The translations under genes and the position numbers were made by a program. Below are positions 1-8,429 of a DNA stretch of 64,000 nucleotides, one piece after another. Below the pieces are notes generated by a model. That model was not told the origin of the DNA. It saw only the letters and a list, made by a program, of their open reading frames with translations, and searched no databases. Every line of letters begins with the position of its first letter. The first letter of the stretch is position 1. Source of the stretch: Streptomyces albireticuli (GTDB lineage Bacteria > Actinomycetota > Actinomycetes > Streptomycetales > Streptomycetaceae); NCBI RefSeq assembly GCF_021228125.1, contig NZ_JAJQQS010000006.1, positions 248,001 through 312,000 of the forward strand, given 5' to 3'.

Positions 1-2
1 CG

Positions 3-1082
3 GCACCGGACGCCGGTGCGGCCACGCAGTACTTGCCGCCGGTCGGCGACGGCCCGGCCCCCGGGTCGGCGGGTGCCGCCACCCAGTACCTTCCGCCCGT
101 CGGCAACGGCAGCGGCAACGCCCCCGCCCCCGGCGCGCCGACCCCGTTCCCGCCGCCGGCGGGCGGCCCCCGTACCCCGCCCCCCATATCCCCGATGTCC
201 CCGGTCGGCGCCCTCGCCACCTCCGGGGAGCGGCCGCCGCCGGCCGAGTTCGACGGGCTGTTCCGGGCCTCCGCCGAGGCGGCGGCCCCCCGTACGCAGC
301 AGCTGCCGCCCGTCCGCGAGCCGGTCCGGGAGCCCCGCCGGGCGCCCGCGCCGCCGCCTCCGCCCCCCGGCCACCACGGCGGCGGCCGGTCCGACGGGCC
401 GGCGCCGCGCCGCAAGCTGCCCACCGCCGCGATCGTCGGCATGGTCGTGGCGGGCTGCGCCGTCTGCGGGCTCGCCGCCGGTGCCCTGCTCAGCGGTGGC
501 GACGGCAAGGAGGACAAGGGCGGCAAGCAGAACGCCGCCGTGGAGTCCGCCACCCCCGCCGCGCCGGACGACGCGGAGAAGGACGGCAAGCGGAAGAAGC
601 CCGAGCCGAGCGCGTCGGCCGCCGACCCGGCCGCCGCCCAGGCCAAGGCGCTGGACGCGCTGCTCAAGGACAGCAACAACAGCCGGGACGCCGTCATCAA
701 GGCCGTCGACTCGATCAAGAGCTGCAAGGACCTCGGCAAGTCCGCCGCCGACCTCCGGGACGCGGCGAAGCAGCGCGACGGCCTGGTCACCCGGCTCCAG
801 CAGACGCCCATCGACAAGCTGCCCGACAGCACCGAGCTGGCCGCGCAGCTGACGAAGGCGTGGCAGTCGTCGTCCTCGGCCGACACCTCGTACGCGAAGT
901 GGGCCGACCAGGCGGGCGACAAGCGTGGCTGTGTGAAGGGCCACGCCCGCCCCACGGGTGACAGCGCCGCGGGCGACCGGGCGAGCGGTGACGCGACGGC
1001 CGCGAAGAAGAAGGCGGCCGACCTCTGGAACCCGACCGCGAAGAAGTACAAGCTGTCGCAGCACAAGTGGACCCAGTTGTGA
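3..1082 (+). CDS. Proline-rich membrane-anchored protein, 5' truncated
   Basis: The gene enters from the left edge in frame 3 and has no start in the window. The visible N-terminus is low-complexity Pro/Gly/Ala with two copies of an ATQYLPPVG(D/N)G motif and further Pro-rich stretches. One transmembrane helix follows at about residues 138-160 of the visible part (AAIVGMVVAGCAVCGLAAG). The rest is a Lys/Asp-rich linker and a C-terminal domain of about 140 residues with two cysteines (SCKDLGKS, KRGCVKGH). Pro-rich cytosolic tail, single helix and external domain resemble Streptomyces membrane proteins often coded near signalling genes. No enzymatic motif is visible, so I give no function. Confidence 0.75.
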   Translation, partial: APDAGAATQYLPPVGDGPAPGSAGAATQYLPPVGNGSGNAPAPGAPTPFPPPAGGPRTPPPISPMSPVGALATSGERPPPAEFDGLFRASAEAAAPRTQQLPPVREPVREPRRAPAPPPPPPGHHGGGRSDGPAPRRKLPTAAIVGMVVAGCAVCGLAAGALLSGGDGKEDKGGKQNAAVESATPAAPDDAEKDGKRKKPEPSASAADPAAAQAKALDALLKDSNNSRDAVIKAVDSIKSCKDLGKSAADLRDAAKQRDGLVTRLQQTPIDKLPDSTELAAQLTKAWQSSSSADTSYAKWADQAGDKRGCVKGHARPTGDSAAGDRASGDATAAKKKAADLWNPTAKKYKLSQHKWTQL

Positions 1083-1159
1083 GTCCCGGCCCGGTTACGG
1101 TCGGTGATCCCCAAGGGGGGTCATGACCCCCGCCGGGCGGGAACGTACGATCGATTGCT

Positions 1160-1654
1160 GTGCAGGGTTCAGAGAAGTCTTCCCGTCGCGGCCGCCGCTC
1201 GACCACCATGGACGGTATGCCGCTCAATGACATGCCGTGGTGGCGCTGGCGTACGAACGTACGCTCCGCGCTGCACATGCTCTCGGACCCGGTCTTCCAG
1301 CAGGAGTGCTGGCTGGCGGGCCGTGAGGGCTTCGGGGACGTGACCGACGCCGTGTACCGGCTGGTCGAGGACACCTGGCTGGACAACTGGTCGGCCGAGA
1401 AGTACATCGGCACGATCTTCCGGGACTCCGGCGAGGCCGCGCTGGTCGACGTCGCCGTGCTCCGGGTCCTGCGGATCATGCACCAGGTCGGGGCCGACGC
1501 CCCGGTCTCGGCGTATCTGGAGCACCACGGCTGGCCGGAGGCGGTGCGTGCCGCCCGCGAGGCACACGTTCGGCTGGCGGCGGGCGACGGCGACGACCCG
1601 GACGTCCCCCCGCGCTCGCTGGGGATACTGGCCGGGCTGACGGCCGTGCGCTGA
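1160..1654 (+). CDS. Conserved actinobacterial protein (SCO4402-type family)
   Basis: A 164-residue soluble protein, rich in Trp near the N-terminus (MPWWRWRTN) and largely helical (ALHMLSDPVFQQECW, AVYRLVEDTWLDNW). I recognise it as a conserved Streptomyces family of unknown function. The GTG at 1160 lies 8 nt after a TACGAT -10-like hexamer (1146-1151), which fits a leaderless transcript. ATG 1208 (MDGMPLND) is the alternative and matches where relatives often begin. It is followed 40-60 bp later by purU on the same strand. No catalytic motif is visible. Confidence 0.8.
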   Translation: MQGSEKSSRRGRRSTTMDGMPLNDMPWWRWRTNVRSALHMLSDPVFQQECWLAGREGFGDVTDAVYRLVEDTWLDNWSAEKYIGTIFRDSGEAALVDVAVLRVLRIMHQVGADAPVSAYLEHHGWPEAVRAAREAHVRLAAGDGDDPDVPPRSLGILAGLTAVR

Positions 1655-1711
1655 GGCGGCCGGGGCCGTGCGGTCCCGAGGGGTCCCGCGGGTGTGCGAC
1701 GCTATTGGGCT

Positions 1712-2584
1712 ATGAACGCCTCGCAGCCCCCCGCCGCCGAACAGTACGTCCTCACCCTCTCCTGCCCGGACAAGCAGGGCATCGTGCACGCGGTGTCCAG
1801 CTACCTCTTCATGACCGGGTGCAACATCGAGGACAGCCAGCAGTTCGGCGATCACGACACCGGGCTCTTCTTCATGCGCGTGCACTTCGGCGCCGAGGCG
1901 CCGGTCACGCTGGAGAAGCTGCGGGCCAGCTTCGCGGCGATCGGCGACTCCTTCCAGATGGACTGGCAGATCCACCGCGCCGACGAGAAGATGCGCGTCA
2001 TCCTGATGGTGTCCAAGTTCGGGCACTGCCTCAACGACCTCCTCTTCCGCTCCCGGATCGGCGCGCTGCCGGTCGAGATCGCGGCGGTCGTCTCCAACCA
2101 CACCGACTTCGCCGAGCTCGTCGGCTCGTACGGGGTGCCCTTCCACCACATCCCGGTGACGAAGGAGACCAAGGCGGAGGCGGAGGCGAAGCTCCTGGAG
2201 CTCGTCCAGGCCGAGGACGTCGAGCTGGTCGTCCTCGCCCGCTATATGCAGGTGCTCTCCGACGACCTGTGCAAGGTGCTGTCCGGGCGGATCATCAACA
2301 TCCACCACTCCTTCCTCCCGAGCTTCAAGGGCGCGCGCCCGTACCACCAGGCGCACGCCCGCGGTGTGAAGCTGATCGGTGCCACCGCGCACTATGTGAC
2401 CGCCGACCTCGACGAGGGCCCGATCATCGAGCAGGAGGTCGAGCGCGTCGGCCACGAGGTCACGCCCGACCAGCTCGTCGCCGTGGGCCGCGACGTGGAG
2501 TGCCAGGCGCTCGCCCGCGCCGTGAAGTGGCACAGCGAGCACCGGGTGCTCCTCAACGGCCGCCGGACGGTCGTCTTCGCCTGA
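1712..2584 (+). CDS. purU: Formyltetrahydrofolate deformylase
   Basis: PurU hydrolyses 10-formyl-tetrahydrofolate to formate and tetrahydrofolate, balancing one-carbon pools and supplying formate to purine synthesis. The protein starts with an ACT-type regulatory domain (about residues 8-85; SCPDKQGIVHAVSSYLF). A formyltransferase-fold catalytic domain follows, with MRVILMVSKFGHCLNDLL, the NIHHSFLPSFKGA active-site loop and GATAHYVTADLDEGPIIEQ. The 290-residue length is normal. ATG 1712 matches the family start; a GTG at 1694 would add six residues. A 9-bp repeat overlaps its stop codon. Confidence 0.95.
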   Translation: MNASQPPAAEQYVLTLSCPDKQGIVHAVSSYLFMTGCNIEDSQQFGDHDTGLFFMRVHFGAEAPVTLEKLRASFAAIGDSFQMDWQIHRADEKMRVILMVSKFGHCLNDLLFRSRIGALPVEIAAVVSNHTDFAELVGSYGVPFHHIPVTKETKAEAEAKLLELVQAEDVELVVLARYMQVLSDDLCKVLSGRIINIHHSFLPSFKGARPYHQAHARGVKLIGATAHYVTADLDEGPIIEQEVERVGHEVTPDQLVAVGRDVECQALARAVKWHSEHRVLLNGRRTVVFA

Positions 2585-2616
2585 CGGGCCTGACGGGCCT
2601 GACGGGCCTGACGGGT
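2581..2616. repeat. 9-bp tandem repeat at purU stop
   Basis: Four consecutive copies of CTGACGGGC, the last ending in T, begin at the purU stop codon and run into the spacer before the convergent gene. This is probably slippage-generated; there is no evidence of function. Confidence 0.85.
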
Positions 2617-2680
2617 CCGCGGGGCTCGGGGACGTGCGGGGCGTGCGGGGCGTAGGGGCCGGGGCCCTTACGCCCGCGCC

Positions 2681-3928
2681 TCAGAGCCTCGACAGGGACG
2701 CCGTCGCGTAGAGCGCGTCGCGGATCGCCTGACGGTCGCCCGTCTGACCGGCGGCCGCCTCCTCCGGCGGTATGTGCCCGGCCGCCAGCCGGCAGAACTC
2801 GACGGCGTCGAGCGCGACGTGGGCAACCGTTTCCGCCGCCGAGGTGGTGGCCCCGGGGGAGTCCAGCGGGATGTACCAGTGGCCGCCGCCGCTGCCCTCT
2901 ACCTCCAGATGGAGCGTGCGGCCCGGGGCGCCCGCCGGGACCAGGGCGTGCGGCGGCGGGGCGAGACCGGCCCGGCGGCGGCCCGCGATCGCGGCCGGCA
3001 GCAGCCGGGCCCCGAGGTCGACCATCCGGTGCAGATGGCCCGCGGACGGCGAGGCGTACGGATAGTCGATGGCGTCGGCGATGTCCACGGCGTGAACCCA
3101 GCACTCGAAGGCGCGATCGACGAAGGAATCGGCGAGCGGCAGGCTGACCGGGCCGTACGGAACGGGCCGGTCGGCCGCCTCGGCGCCGGCGAAGGACGCG
3201 GTCCTCGTCAGCGCGTGGCTCTGCTCGCGCCAGCCGCCGCGCACCGCGCCCGGTGCCTGCCCGGCGGGATCGCCGGCGGCCGTGGTCCAGAACGCCTCGG
3301 TGCGCTCGGTGGGCGTGGCGCCCTCCGCCACGAGCGGACCCAGCGGGTCCGGCAGGCCGAGGACGGCGGCGACCAGGCCGTCCACCGCGAGGAGATGGCC
3401 GATCACGGCGGCCGCGGTGGTGTCCCGCGCGACGGGCCGCTCGCCGTCGAACCATTTCAGCCGCACCGGCGCCCGCCACTCCGCTTCGCCGATGTCATGG
3501 AGCAGGGCGTCGAGCCGGGCGGTCTCGGCGTCGTACGGCGCGACCCAGTCGGGCACCGGGACCCGGGCCGGGCGGCGGCCCAGACAGGCGGAGAGCACCC
3601 GGGAGCGCAGCCTCGGGTCGAGATCCAGATTGTCCTCCGGGTGCAGCAGGGCTACCGCGTCCCGCAGCCGGACGGCCTCGTCGGCGCAGGTGGCGCAGTC
3701 GGTGAGGTGCTCCTCGACGGCGGCCGTCTCCTCGGCGGAGCAGGCGGCCAGCGCCCAGGCGCCGAGCAGGGACTTCAGCACCTTGTGGGTCGGGGCGGGC
3801 AGGGTCGGGGCGGGCGGGGCCGGGGCCGGCGGATCCGGGTGTTCCGCGCGCGGCGGGGCCGTGGGGCCGTCCGGGCCGTCCGGCGATTCCTGGGCCCGGG
3901 TGGCTTCCGGGCCGGCCGGGCCGCTCAT
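2681..3928 (-). CDS. Zinc-finger anti-sigma factor fused to an MDMPI/DinB domain
   Basis: The likely role is inhibition of the sigma factor encoded just upstream. After a Pro-rich N-terminus, residues 50-95 carry a ZAS/zf-HC2-like motif, H74-x3-C78-x2-C81 with another Cys at 63, typical of zinc-binding anti-sigma domains. From about residue 128 a mycothiol-dependent maleylpyruvate isomerase N-type (DinB-fold) domain follows (ETARLDALLHDIGEAEW, AAVIGHLLAVDGLVAAVLG, ECWVHAVDIADAI), then an MDMPI C-like domain. No transmembrane helix is visible, so the protein is probably cytosolic. Its ATG overlaps the stop of the sigma gene by 4 nt (ATGA), indicating translational coupling. Anti-sigma function is inferred from zinc motif plus context. 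Confidence 0.85.
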   Translation of the reverse strand: MSGPAGPEATRAQESPDGPDGPTAPPRAEHPDPPAPAPPAPTLPAPTHKVLKSLLGAWALAACSAEETAAVEEHLTDCATCADEAVRLRDAVALLHPEDNLDLDPRLRSRVLSACLGRRPARVPVPDWVAPYDAETARLDALLHDIGEAEWRAPVRLKWFDGERPVARDTTAAAVIGHLLAVDGLVAAVLGLPDPLGPLVAEGATPTERTEAFWTTAAGDPAGQAPGAVRGGWREQSHALTRTASFAGAEAADRPVPYGPVSLPLADSFVDRAFECWVHAVDIADAIDYPYASPSAGHLHRMVDLGARLLPAAIAGRRRAGLAPPPHALVPAGAPGRTLHLEVEGSGGGHWYIPLDSPGATTSAAETVAHVALDAVEFCRLAAGHIPPEEAAAGQTGDRQAIRDALYATASLSRL

Positions 3929-4488
3929 CGCACACCTCCATGGGCGGGCGGCGAGACCACCCGGGGCGCGTGGTGCGCGGTGGACAGGAGCTGCAGACCG
4001 AGGCGGAGCCGGCGGCGGGCCTCGTCCTCGGTGACACCGAGGTCCGCGGCGGCCTGCCGGTAGTCCAGGCGGCGTAAGTAGGCGAGGTCCAGGGCCGCGC
4101 GCAGTGGCGCGGGCATGGACGTGACGATGTAGTCGGCGCGGGCGGCGGCGGACGCCTCGCGCACCCGCTCCTCGATCTCCTCGGGGGTGCTCTCGCCGTC
4201 GCTCTGCGACTGCCGCAGCCGCTCGACCGCCTGACGGTGGGTGAGGGTGGCGATCCAGGAGCGCAGGGAGCCCTGCCTCGGGTCGAAGGCGCCGGGGTTC
4301 TCCCAGACGTAGCCGAACACCTCGCGCGTGACGCGGTCGGCGGCCGTCTCGTCGCTCAGCACGCGGTGGGCGAGGGTGTGCACCAGGGAGGCGAAGCGGT
4401 CGTAGAGCTCGCCGAGTGCCGCGGCCTCACCGTGTGCGAGCCGCTGTTGCATCTTGCGGTCCCAGCGCGGTGGTGCCTCGGTCGCCAT
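3925..4488 (-). CDS. ECF-type RNA polymerase sigma factor
   Basis: A 187-residue sigma-70-family protein. Region 2 is at about 20-90 (AALGELYDRFASLVHTLAHRVL, VTREVFGYVWENPGAFDPRQGSLRSWI) and region 4 at about 130-180 (MPAPLRAALDLAYLRRLDY, AAADLGVTEDEARRRLRLGL). ATG 4488 is chosen because AGGAGGGGG lies just upstream. The frame stays open upstream to 4692, but that part lacks sigma-like sequence. The gene is co-transcribed with the downstream anti-sigma fusion (4-nt overlap), and a STAS antagonist is transcribed divergently. This implies a complete sigma/anti-sigma module, possibly with partner switching. Confidence 0.9.
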   Translation of the reverse strand: MATEAPPRWDRKMQQRLAHGEAAALGELYDRFASLVHTLAHRVLSDETAADRVTREVFGYVWENPGAFDPRQGSLRSWIATLTHRQAVERLRQSQSDGESTPEEIEERVREASAAARADYIVTSMPAPLRAALDLAYLRRLDYRQAAADLGVTEDEARRRLRLGLQLLSTAHHAPRVVSPPAHGGVR

Positions 4489-4915
4489 GGATGGTGCCCC
4501 CTCCTGCGTACTCGCTGCGCGTACTTCGTCCTGCGTACCACTTCTGGCGCCGGGGCGGCACGTCCTGTCGCGGAACGTGCTTGTGCCCAGCGTCACATAC
4601 TCCCCGAATGTAGTCGCAGGGTCCGACAGCGCAGACATCTTTACGGCAAAGCCGACCCCACGACCGGCTGCGGATGGTATTGCCGCCGTCACTTACCGCA
4701 CCACTGAGCGATCGTTATAGATCGTACGTGCGCGAATGTGCCGATGTGTTATGCGTGTGTGACCGTATCCAGGAGGATTCGGGGTTGGAGCTGGGCATAG
4801 GCTCGATGAGGGCCGGCTGACGCCGCGGCGTTTCACGGCAGAGCGGTCGGGCAGCCGCAACCCCAGGAAGGGTCCGTTCCGGGGAACGAGAACCGAGCGA
4901 AGGGGCTTCGAGCGC
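4489..4915. promoter_or_regulatory. Divergent spacer between sigma factor and STAS gene
   Basis: A 427-bp non-coding spacer with promoters expected on both strands. It holds an AT-rich patch at 4700-4760 and an imperfect palindrome CGATCGTTATAGATCG (4709-4724). I see no protein-coding signal. Autoregulation by the sigma factor is plausible but no promoter match is provable by eye. Confidence 0.4.
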
Positions 4916-5299
4916 GTGACGTTGAAGGTGAAGGACGCCGCACACGGGGACTGGGCAGTCCTCCGTGTCTCCGGCGAGATGGACCTGGTGACGTCGCCGG
5001 TCGTCCGGCAACGCGTGCACGACGCGGTCGCCGAAGGCCGCCGCAGTCTGGTGCTCGACCTGGCCGAGGTGCAGTTCTGCGACTCCAGCGGGGTGGGGGT
5101 GCTCATCGCCGCCCGCCGGCTGATGCGCTCCTGTCAGGGGCGGCTGAGGCTGATCCTGCCCGCACAGGGCGCGGTGGACGGCTCGCACGTCAACAGGGTG
5201 CTCGGGGCGCTCGGGGTGCGCCGGCTCTTCGAGATCTACCCCGACCTGGACACGGCCACCCACGAGTCGCACGAGGGCACCAAGCCGCTGTCCGCCTGA
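4916..5299 (+). CDS. STAS-domain anti-sigma factor antagonist
   Basis: A 127-residue SpoIIAA/BldG-like protein with a full STAS domain: GDWAVLRVSGEMDLVTSPVV, LVLDLAEVQFCDSSGVGVLI, VLGALGVRRLFEIYP. Asp56-Ser57-Ser58-Gly matches the loop holding the phosphorylatable serine in antagonists controlled by serine-kinase anti-sigmas. The GTG start is preceded by AAGGGG. Family members bind anti-sigma kinases and so release sigma factors. The neighbouring anti-sigma here is a zinc-finger protein with no visible kinase domain, so whether the two act together is unknown. Confidence 0.9.
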   Translation: MTLKVKDAAHGDWAVLRVSGEMDLVTSPVVRQRVHDAVAEGRRSLVLDLAEVQFCDSSGVGVLIAARRLMRSCQGRLRLILPAQGAVDGSHVNRVLGALGVRRLFEIYPDLDTATHESHEGTKPLSA

Positions 5300-5347
5300 C
5301 CGCCGGGCCCCGATCCCTCCCCGTCCCCTCCCTGTCCCCCTCCCGCG

Positions 5348-6499
5348 TCACCCCGCGAGGGGAAACCCGGCCCGTACGACGAAACCGCCGTCCCGCGTCC
5401 CGTGCGCCTCCAGCGTCCCGCCCAGGCTCTGGGCCCGCTCGCGCAGCCCCACCAGGCCGTGGCCGCCGCCCGGCAGCCCGGGAACGGGCGTCGCCGCGTC
5501 CGCCGGCCCGTTGCGGATCTCCACCAGCAAGGTGCCGGCGCCTCCCCCGCCCTCCGCCCCGTCCTTCTCCGCCCCGTCCCCCTCCGGCCCGTCCCCCTCC
5601 GCCACCGTGACCCGCACCCACGCGCCCGGCGCGTGCTTGCGCGCGTTGGTCAGCGCCTCCTGCACCGTGCGGAACGCCGCCCGCTCCACGGCCTCCGGGC
5701 GCTCCACCGCCGGGTCGTAGCTGTTCTCGTACGTCACGTCGAGCGCGCTCACCTCGATCATCTTCGGCAGGTCCGCCAGCCGCGGCTGGGGCGAGAGCTC
5801 CTCGGTGTCGGCACCGGCCTTGCGCAGGATGCCGACCATGTGGCGCAGCTCCTCCAGGGTGCGCACCGACAGCTCCCGGATCTTCCGGGCACCCTCGCGC
5901 GCCCGCTCGTCCGGCGTGGCGATCTGGAGGGCGCCGGCCTGGAGGCTGATCAGGCTCACCTGATGGGCGACGACGTCGTGCATCTCGCGTGCGAGCCGGG
6001 CCCGCTCGGTGGCCAGCACCTGCTCGGAGAGCAGCCGGTCCTCACGGGCGCGGCTGCGGGTCAGCTCGTCGAGCCGGGCGGCCAGTTCACGGCGGGTGCG
6101 GGTCAGCAGGCCGACGGCGACGGGCGTGGCGGCCGTGACACAGGCGTCGACCAGCTGGAGCGCGACCTCCCGGCGGTCCGAGAGGGACAGGTCGGAGAGC
6201 GGGTACGGCACGAAGTGCGCGGCCGCGAGCAGCAGGGCAAGACCGATCAGCAGCCGCCGGTCGGTGCGCCGGGTGGCCACGGTGTAGAGGGCGATCATCG
6301 GCGCGAACCAGATGTAGCCGATGTAGATGCCGGGCAGCGTCACCAGGAAGACGGCGACGGGGAACCGCCTGCGCAGCAGCAGGGCCGCCGCGGCGAGCAG
6401 CGACACCCCCAGGTCCACCCCGATGCCCGGCCCGTTGACCAGCAGCGCGTCGACGACCGCGAGCAGGACGGGCACCAGCAGCGGCAGCGCGGCGGTCAT
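5348..6499 (-). CDS. Sensor histidine kinase (HisKA_3, NarL-type partner)
   Basis: A 383-residue membrane kinase. The first 135 residues form about five hydrophobic segments (PLLVPVLLAVVDALL, LGVSLLAAAALLL, LLIGLALLLAAAHFV, TAATPVAVGLL) with no sizeable external sensor. The HisKA_3 dimerisation box is ERARLAREMHDVVAHQVSL with His174 as phosphoacceptor. The ATPase domain has AAFRTVQEALTNARKHAPGA (N box) and GHGLVGLRERAQSLGG (G box), split by a Gly/Glu/Asp insertion. Its ATG overlaps the stop of the upstream response regulator by 4 nt. The signal is unknown. Confidence 0.93.
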   Translation of the reverse strand: MTAALPLLVPVLLAVVDALLVNGPGIGVDLGVSLLAAAALLLRRRFPVAVFLVTLPGIYIGYIWFAPMIALYTVATRRTDRRLLIGLALLLAAAHFVPYPLSDLSLSDRREVALQLVDACVTAATPVAVGLLTRTRRELAARLDELTRSRAREDRLLSEQVLATERARLAREMHDVVAHQVSLISLQAGALQIATPDERAREGARKIRELSVRTLEELRHMVGILRKAGADTEELSPQPRLADLPKMIEVSALDVTYENSYDPAVERPEAVERAAFRTVQEALTNARKHAPGAWVRVTVAEGDGPEGDGAEKDGAEGGGGAGTLLVEIRNGPADAATPVPGLPGGGHGLVGLRERAQSLGGTLEAHGTRDGGFVVRAGFPLAG

Positions 6500-7161
6500 G
6501 GGGTGCGCTCCCCGGGCGCGTCCGTGACCAGCCCGGCCCGGTCGGCGATGATCGCGGCCTGGACCCGGTTCAGACCGCCCAGCTTGCCGAGGACGGCCCG
6601 CACATGGTCCTTGACGGTGCTGGGCGCGAGCCCCATCCGCTCGGCGATCTGCGGATTGGCCAGCCCCGCGCCGAGGTGGGTGAGCACCTCGCGCTCGCGC
6701 GGGGTCAGCCCGGCCACCGCCGCGGCCGCCGTGGACTCGGCCTCGGCGGCGAGATAGCCCCCGATGACGGCCCGCGTCACCCCCGGGTCCAGGACGCTGC
6801 CGCCGACCGCGAGGGTCCGTACGGCCTGGACGAGCTGCTCCGGATCGGTGTCCTTCAGCAGGAAGCCGGTGGCGCCGGAGCGCAGCGCCGCGGCCAGGTA
6901 CTCATTGGCGTCGAAGGTCGTCAGCATGGCCACGGCCGGCGGGTGCGGGAGCTCCCGCAGCGCGCGCAGCACGGTCAGGCCGTCGACGTCCGGCATCCGG
7001 ATGTCCAGCAGCACCACGTCCGGCGCGCCGTCCCGCACGGTGGCCACGGCCTCGCCCCCGCCGCAGTCCGCGACGACCTCGATGTCCGGGGCCGTGCCCA
7101 GGATCATCCGCAGCCCGGACCGGACGAGCTGCTCGTCGTCCACCACCGCAACACGGATCAC
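6496..7161 (-). CDS. NarL/LuxR-family response regulator
   Basis: A 221-residue regulator. The receiver domain covers residues 1-120, with acidic pair Asp8/Asp9, phosphorylated Asp53 (VVLLDIRMP), Thr in MLTTFD and Lys in FLLKD. The LuxR/GerE helix-turn-helix is at about 150-205 (LTPREREVLTHLGAGLANPQIAERM). The chosen start is GTG 7161, eight nt after AGGGAG; the frame runs further upstream but that is not receiver sequence. It is first gene of a two-gene operon with the kinase and divergent from the DUF4344 lipoprotein gene. Confidence 0.93.
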   Translation of the reverse strand: MIRVAVVDDEQLVRSGLRMILGTAPDIEVVADCGGGEAVATVRDGAPDVVLLDIRMPDVDGLTVLRALRELPHPPAVAMLTTFDANEYLAAALRSGATGFLLKDTDPEQLVQAVRTLAVGGSVLDPGVTRAVIGGYLAAEAESTAAAAVAGLTPREREVLTHLGAGLANPQIAERMGLAPSTVKDHVRAVLGKLGGLNRVQAAIIADRAGLVTDAPGERTP

Positions 7162-7367
7162 CGACCGCTCCCTACTTCCTGTACCGCCGGGGCCGCCTCT
7201 ACCGGTTCCCTGGCAACCTTCCAGCTTGCCGTACCGACCGATGAAAGCAGCAGCACGGAACCCGGCGCTCCACCCGGCGGCCTGTCCACGGCCCGCCGAC
7301 CCCCGCCGATCGGCGGGGGTGACCTTGGACCCACGACGGATTCCGCTCCGGCGCGCCACCCGGCAGA

Positions 7368-8228
7368 GTGCTGTCCATGCTGCATCATGCCGGGGCCCGT
7401 CCCCGCACGCCCGGCCGCGGGCGGCGCGCCAGCGTCGTCCTGGTGGCCGGGGCGTGTGTCGCCCTGGCGACGGCATGCGGCGGCACGCGGTCGCAGGCCG
7501 CCGCGTCCCCCACAAGCGGCGGCCTGTCCGTGTCCTACGAGGCCCCGGCCCGGGGCGGCGGCGCCGAGCGCGACTTCCTGCGCGAACACCGGCCCGCCGA
7601 GAAGGTCGCCGAGGACGTCGGCGGGGCGCTGCGCCTGCGGAAGGCGATCGCCATCGTCGGCCGGTCCTGCGAGAAGGGCGACGTCCCCGAGTACGACCCG
7701 GAGACCCGGCGCATCGTCCTCTGCTACTCCTACGTCGCCGAGGTCCGCTCCATGTTCGAGCGCGCCCACGACCCCGACCCGGCCGGCCGCACGGCCGGAG
7801 TGCTCACCGAGACGCTGTACCACGAGGTCGCCCACGCGCTCGTGGACACGCTGGGCCTGGCCCCCACGGGCCGCGAGGAGGACGTCGCCGACCAGTTCGC
7901 CGCGTACCGGCTGATCCCCCGGGGCCCGGAGGGCCGCGCGGCGGTCCTGGCCGCCGCAGACAACTACGCCCAGTACGCCCGCGAGTCCCGCCCCGAGGAC
8001 GTCGACCTGGGCGCCGAACACCCGCCGGACGCGGCCCGGGCGGCGAACTACCGCTGCTATCTGTACGGGGCGTCGGAGGCGGAGGGCTCGGACGGGGACG
8101 CTTCGTCGGACGACGACCTCGTCGACGGGACGGTGCTGACGGAGGAGCGGGCGTCGCTGTGCGAGGGGGAGTACGGGGCGTTGCGGCGGGGGTGGGACGG
8201 GTTGCTGGGGCCTTATCGGAGGGGGTAG
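7368..8228 (+). CDS. DUF4344 putative metallopeptidase lipoprotein
   Basis: A 286-residue exported protein. It has an Arg-rich n-region, a hydrophobic stretch and a lipobox VALATAC with Cys37, so the mature protein is probably membrane-tethered outside the cell. The zinc metallopeptidase motif is H152-E-V-A-H156 (TLYHEVAHALVDTLGL), followed by EDVADQFAAYRL, which likely gives further ligands. This matches the DUF4344 pattern. GTG 7368 and ATG 7377 are both possible starts. A composite palindromic repeat begins right after the stop. Confidence 0.85.
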   Translation: MLSMLHHAGARPRTPGRGRRASVVLVAGACVALATACGGTRSQAAASPTSGGLSVSYEAPARGGGAERDFLREHRPAEKVAEDVGGALRLRKAIAIVGRSCEKGDVPEYDPETRRIVLCYSYVAEVRSMFERAHDPDPAGRTAGVLTETLYHEVAHALVDTLGLAPTGREEDVADQFAAYRLIPRGPEGRAAVLAAADNYAQYARESRPEDVDLGAEHPPDAARAANYRCYLYGASEAEGSDGDASSDDDLVDGTVLTEERASLCEGEYGALRRGWDGLLGPYRRG

Positions 8229-8239
8229 GGGGCGGGGGT

Positions 8240-8420
8240 TGCCGCTGCGCGGGGCCTTTCCCCTACCCGCCCCTTCCCGAATGTCCTCAAGCGCCGGACG
8301 GGCTGATTTCAGCCCGTCCGGCGCTTGAGGACACCGCGCGGAGCGCGGAAAGGGGGCCCGGGGGCGAAGCCTCCGGTTTCGGGAAGGGGCGGGTAGGGGA
8401 CATAGCCCCGCGCAGCGGCA
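8240..8420. repeat. Composite long palindrome, copy 1
   Basis: Nested inverted repeats between convergent genes. The core is a perfect 25-bp stem with a 2-nt loop (8282-8306 with 8309-8333), containing CTCAAGCGCCGGACGGGCTG. Outside it, CCCCTACCCGCCCCTTCCCG (8260-8279) pairs with 8380-8400, and TGCCGCTGCGCGGGGC (8240-8255) with 8405-8420. It probably acts as a bidirectional terminator. Further copies lie near 11.1, 45.1, 51.1, 54.8 and 63.2 kb. Confidence 0.9.
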
Positions 8421-8429
8421 CCCACCCGC

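Noticed and set aside
8240..8420. Insertion sequence or MITE with terminal inverted repeats
   Set aside because: There is no transposase and no target duplication seen, and the element is one nested hairpin; left as a dispersed palindromic repeat.
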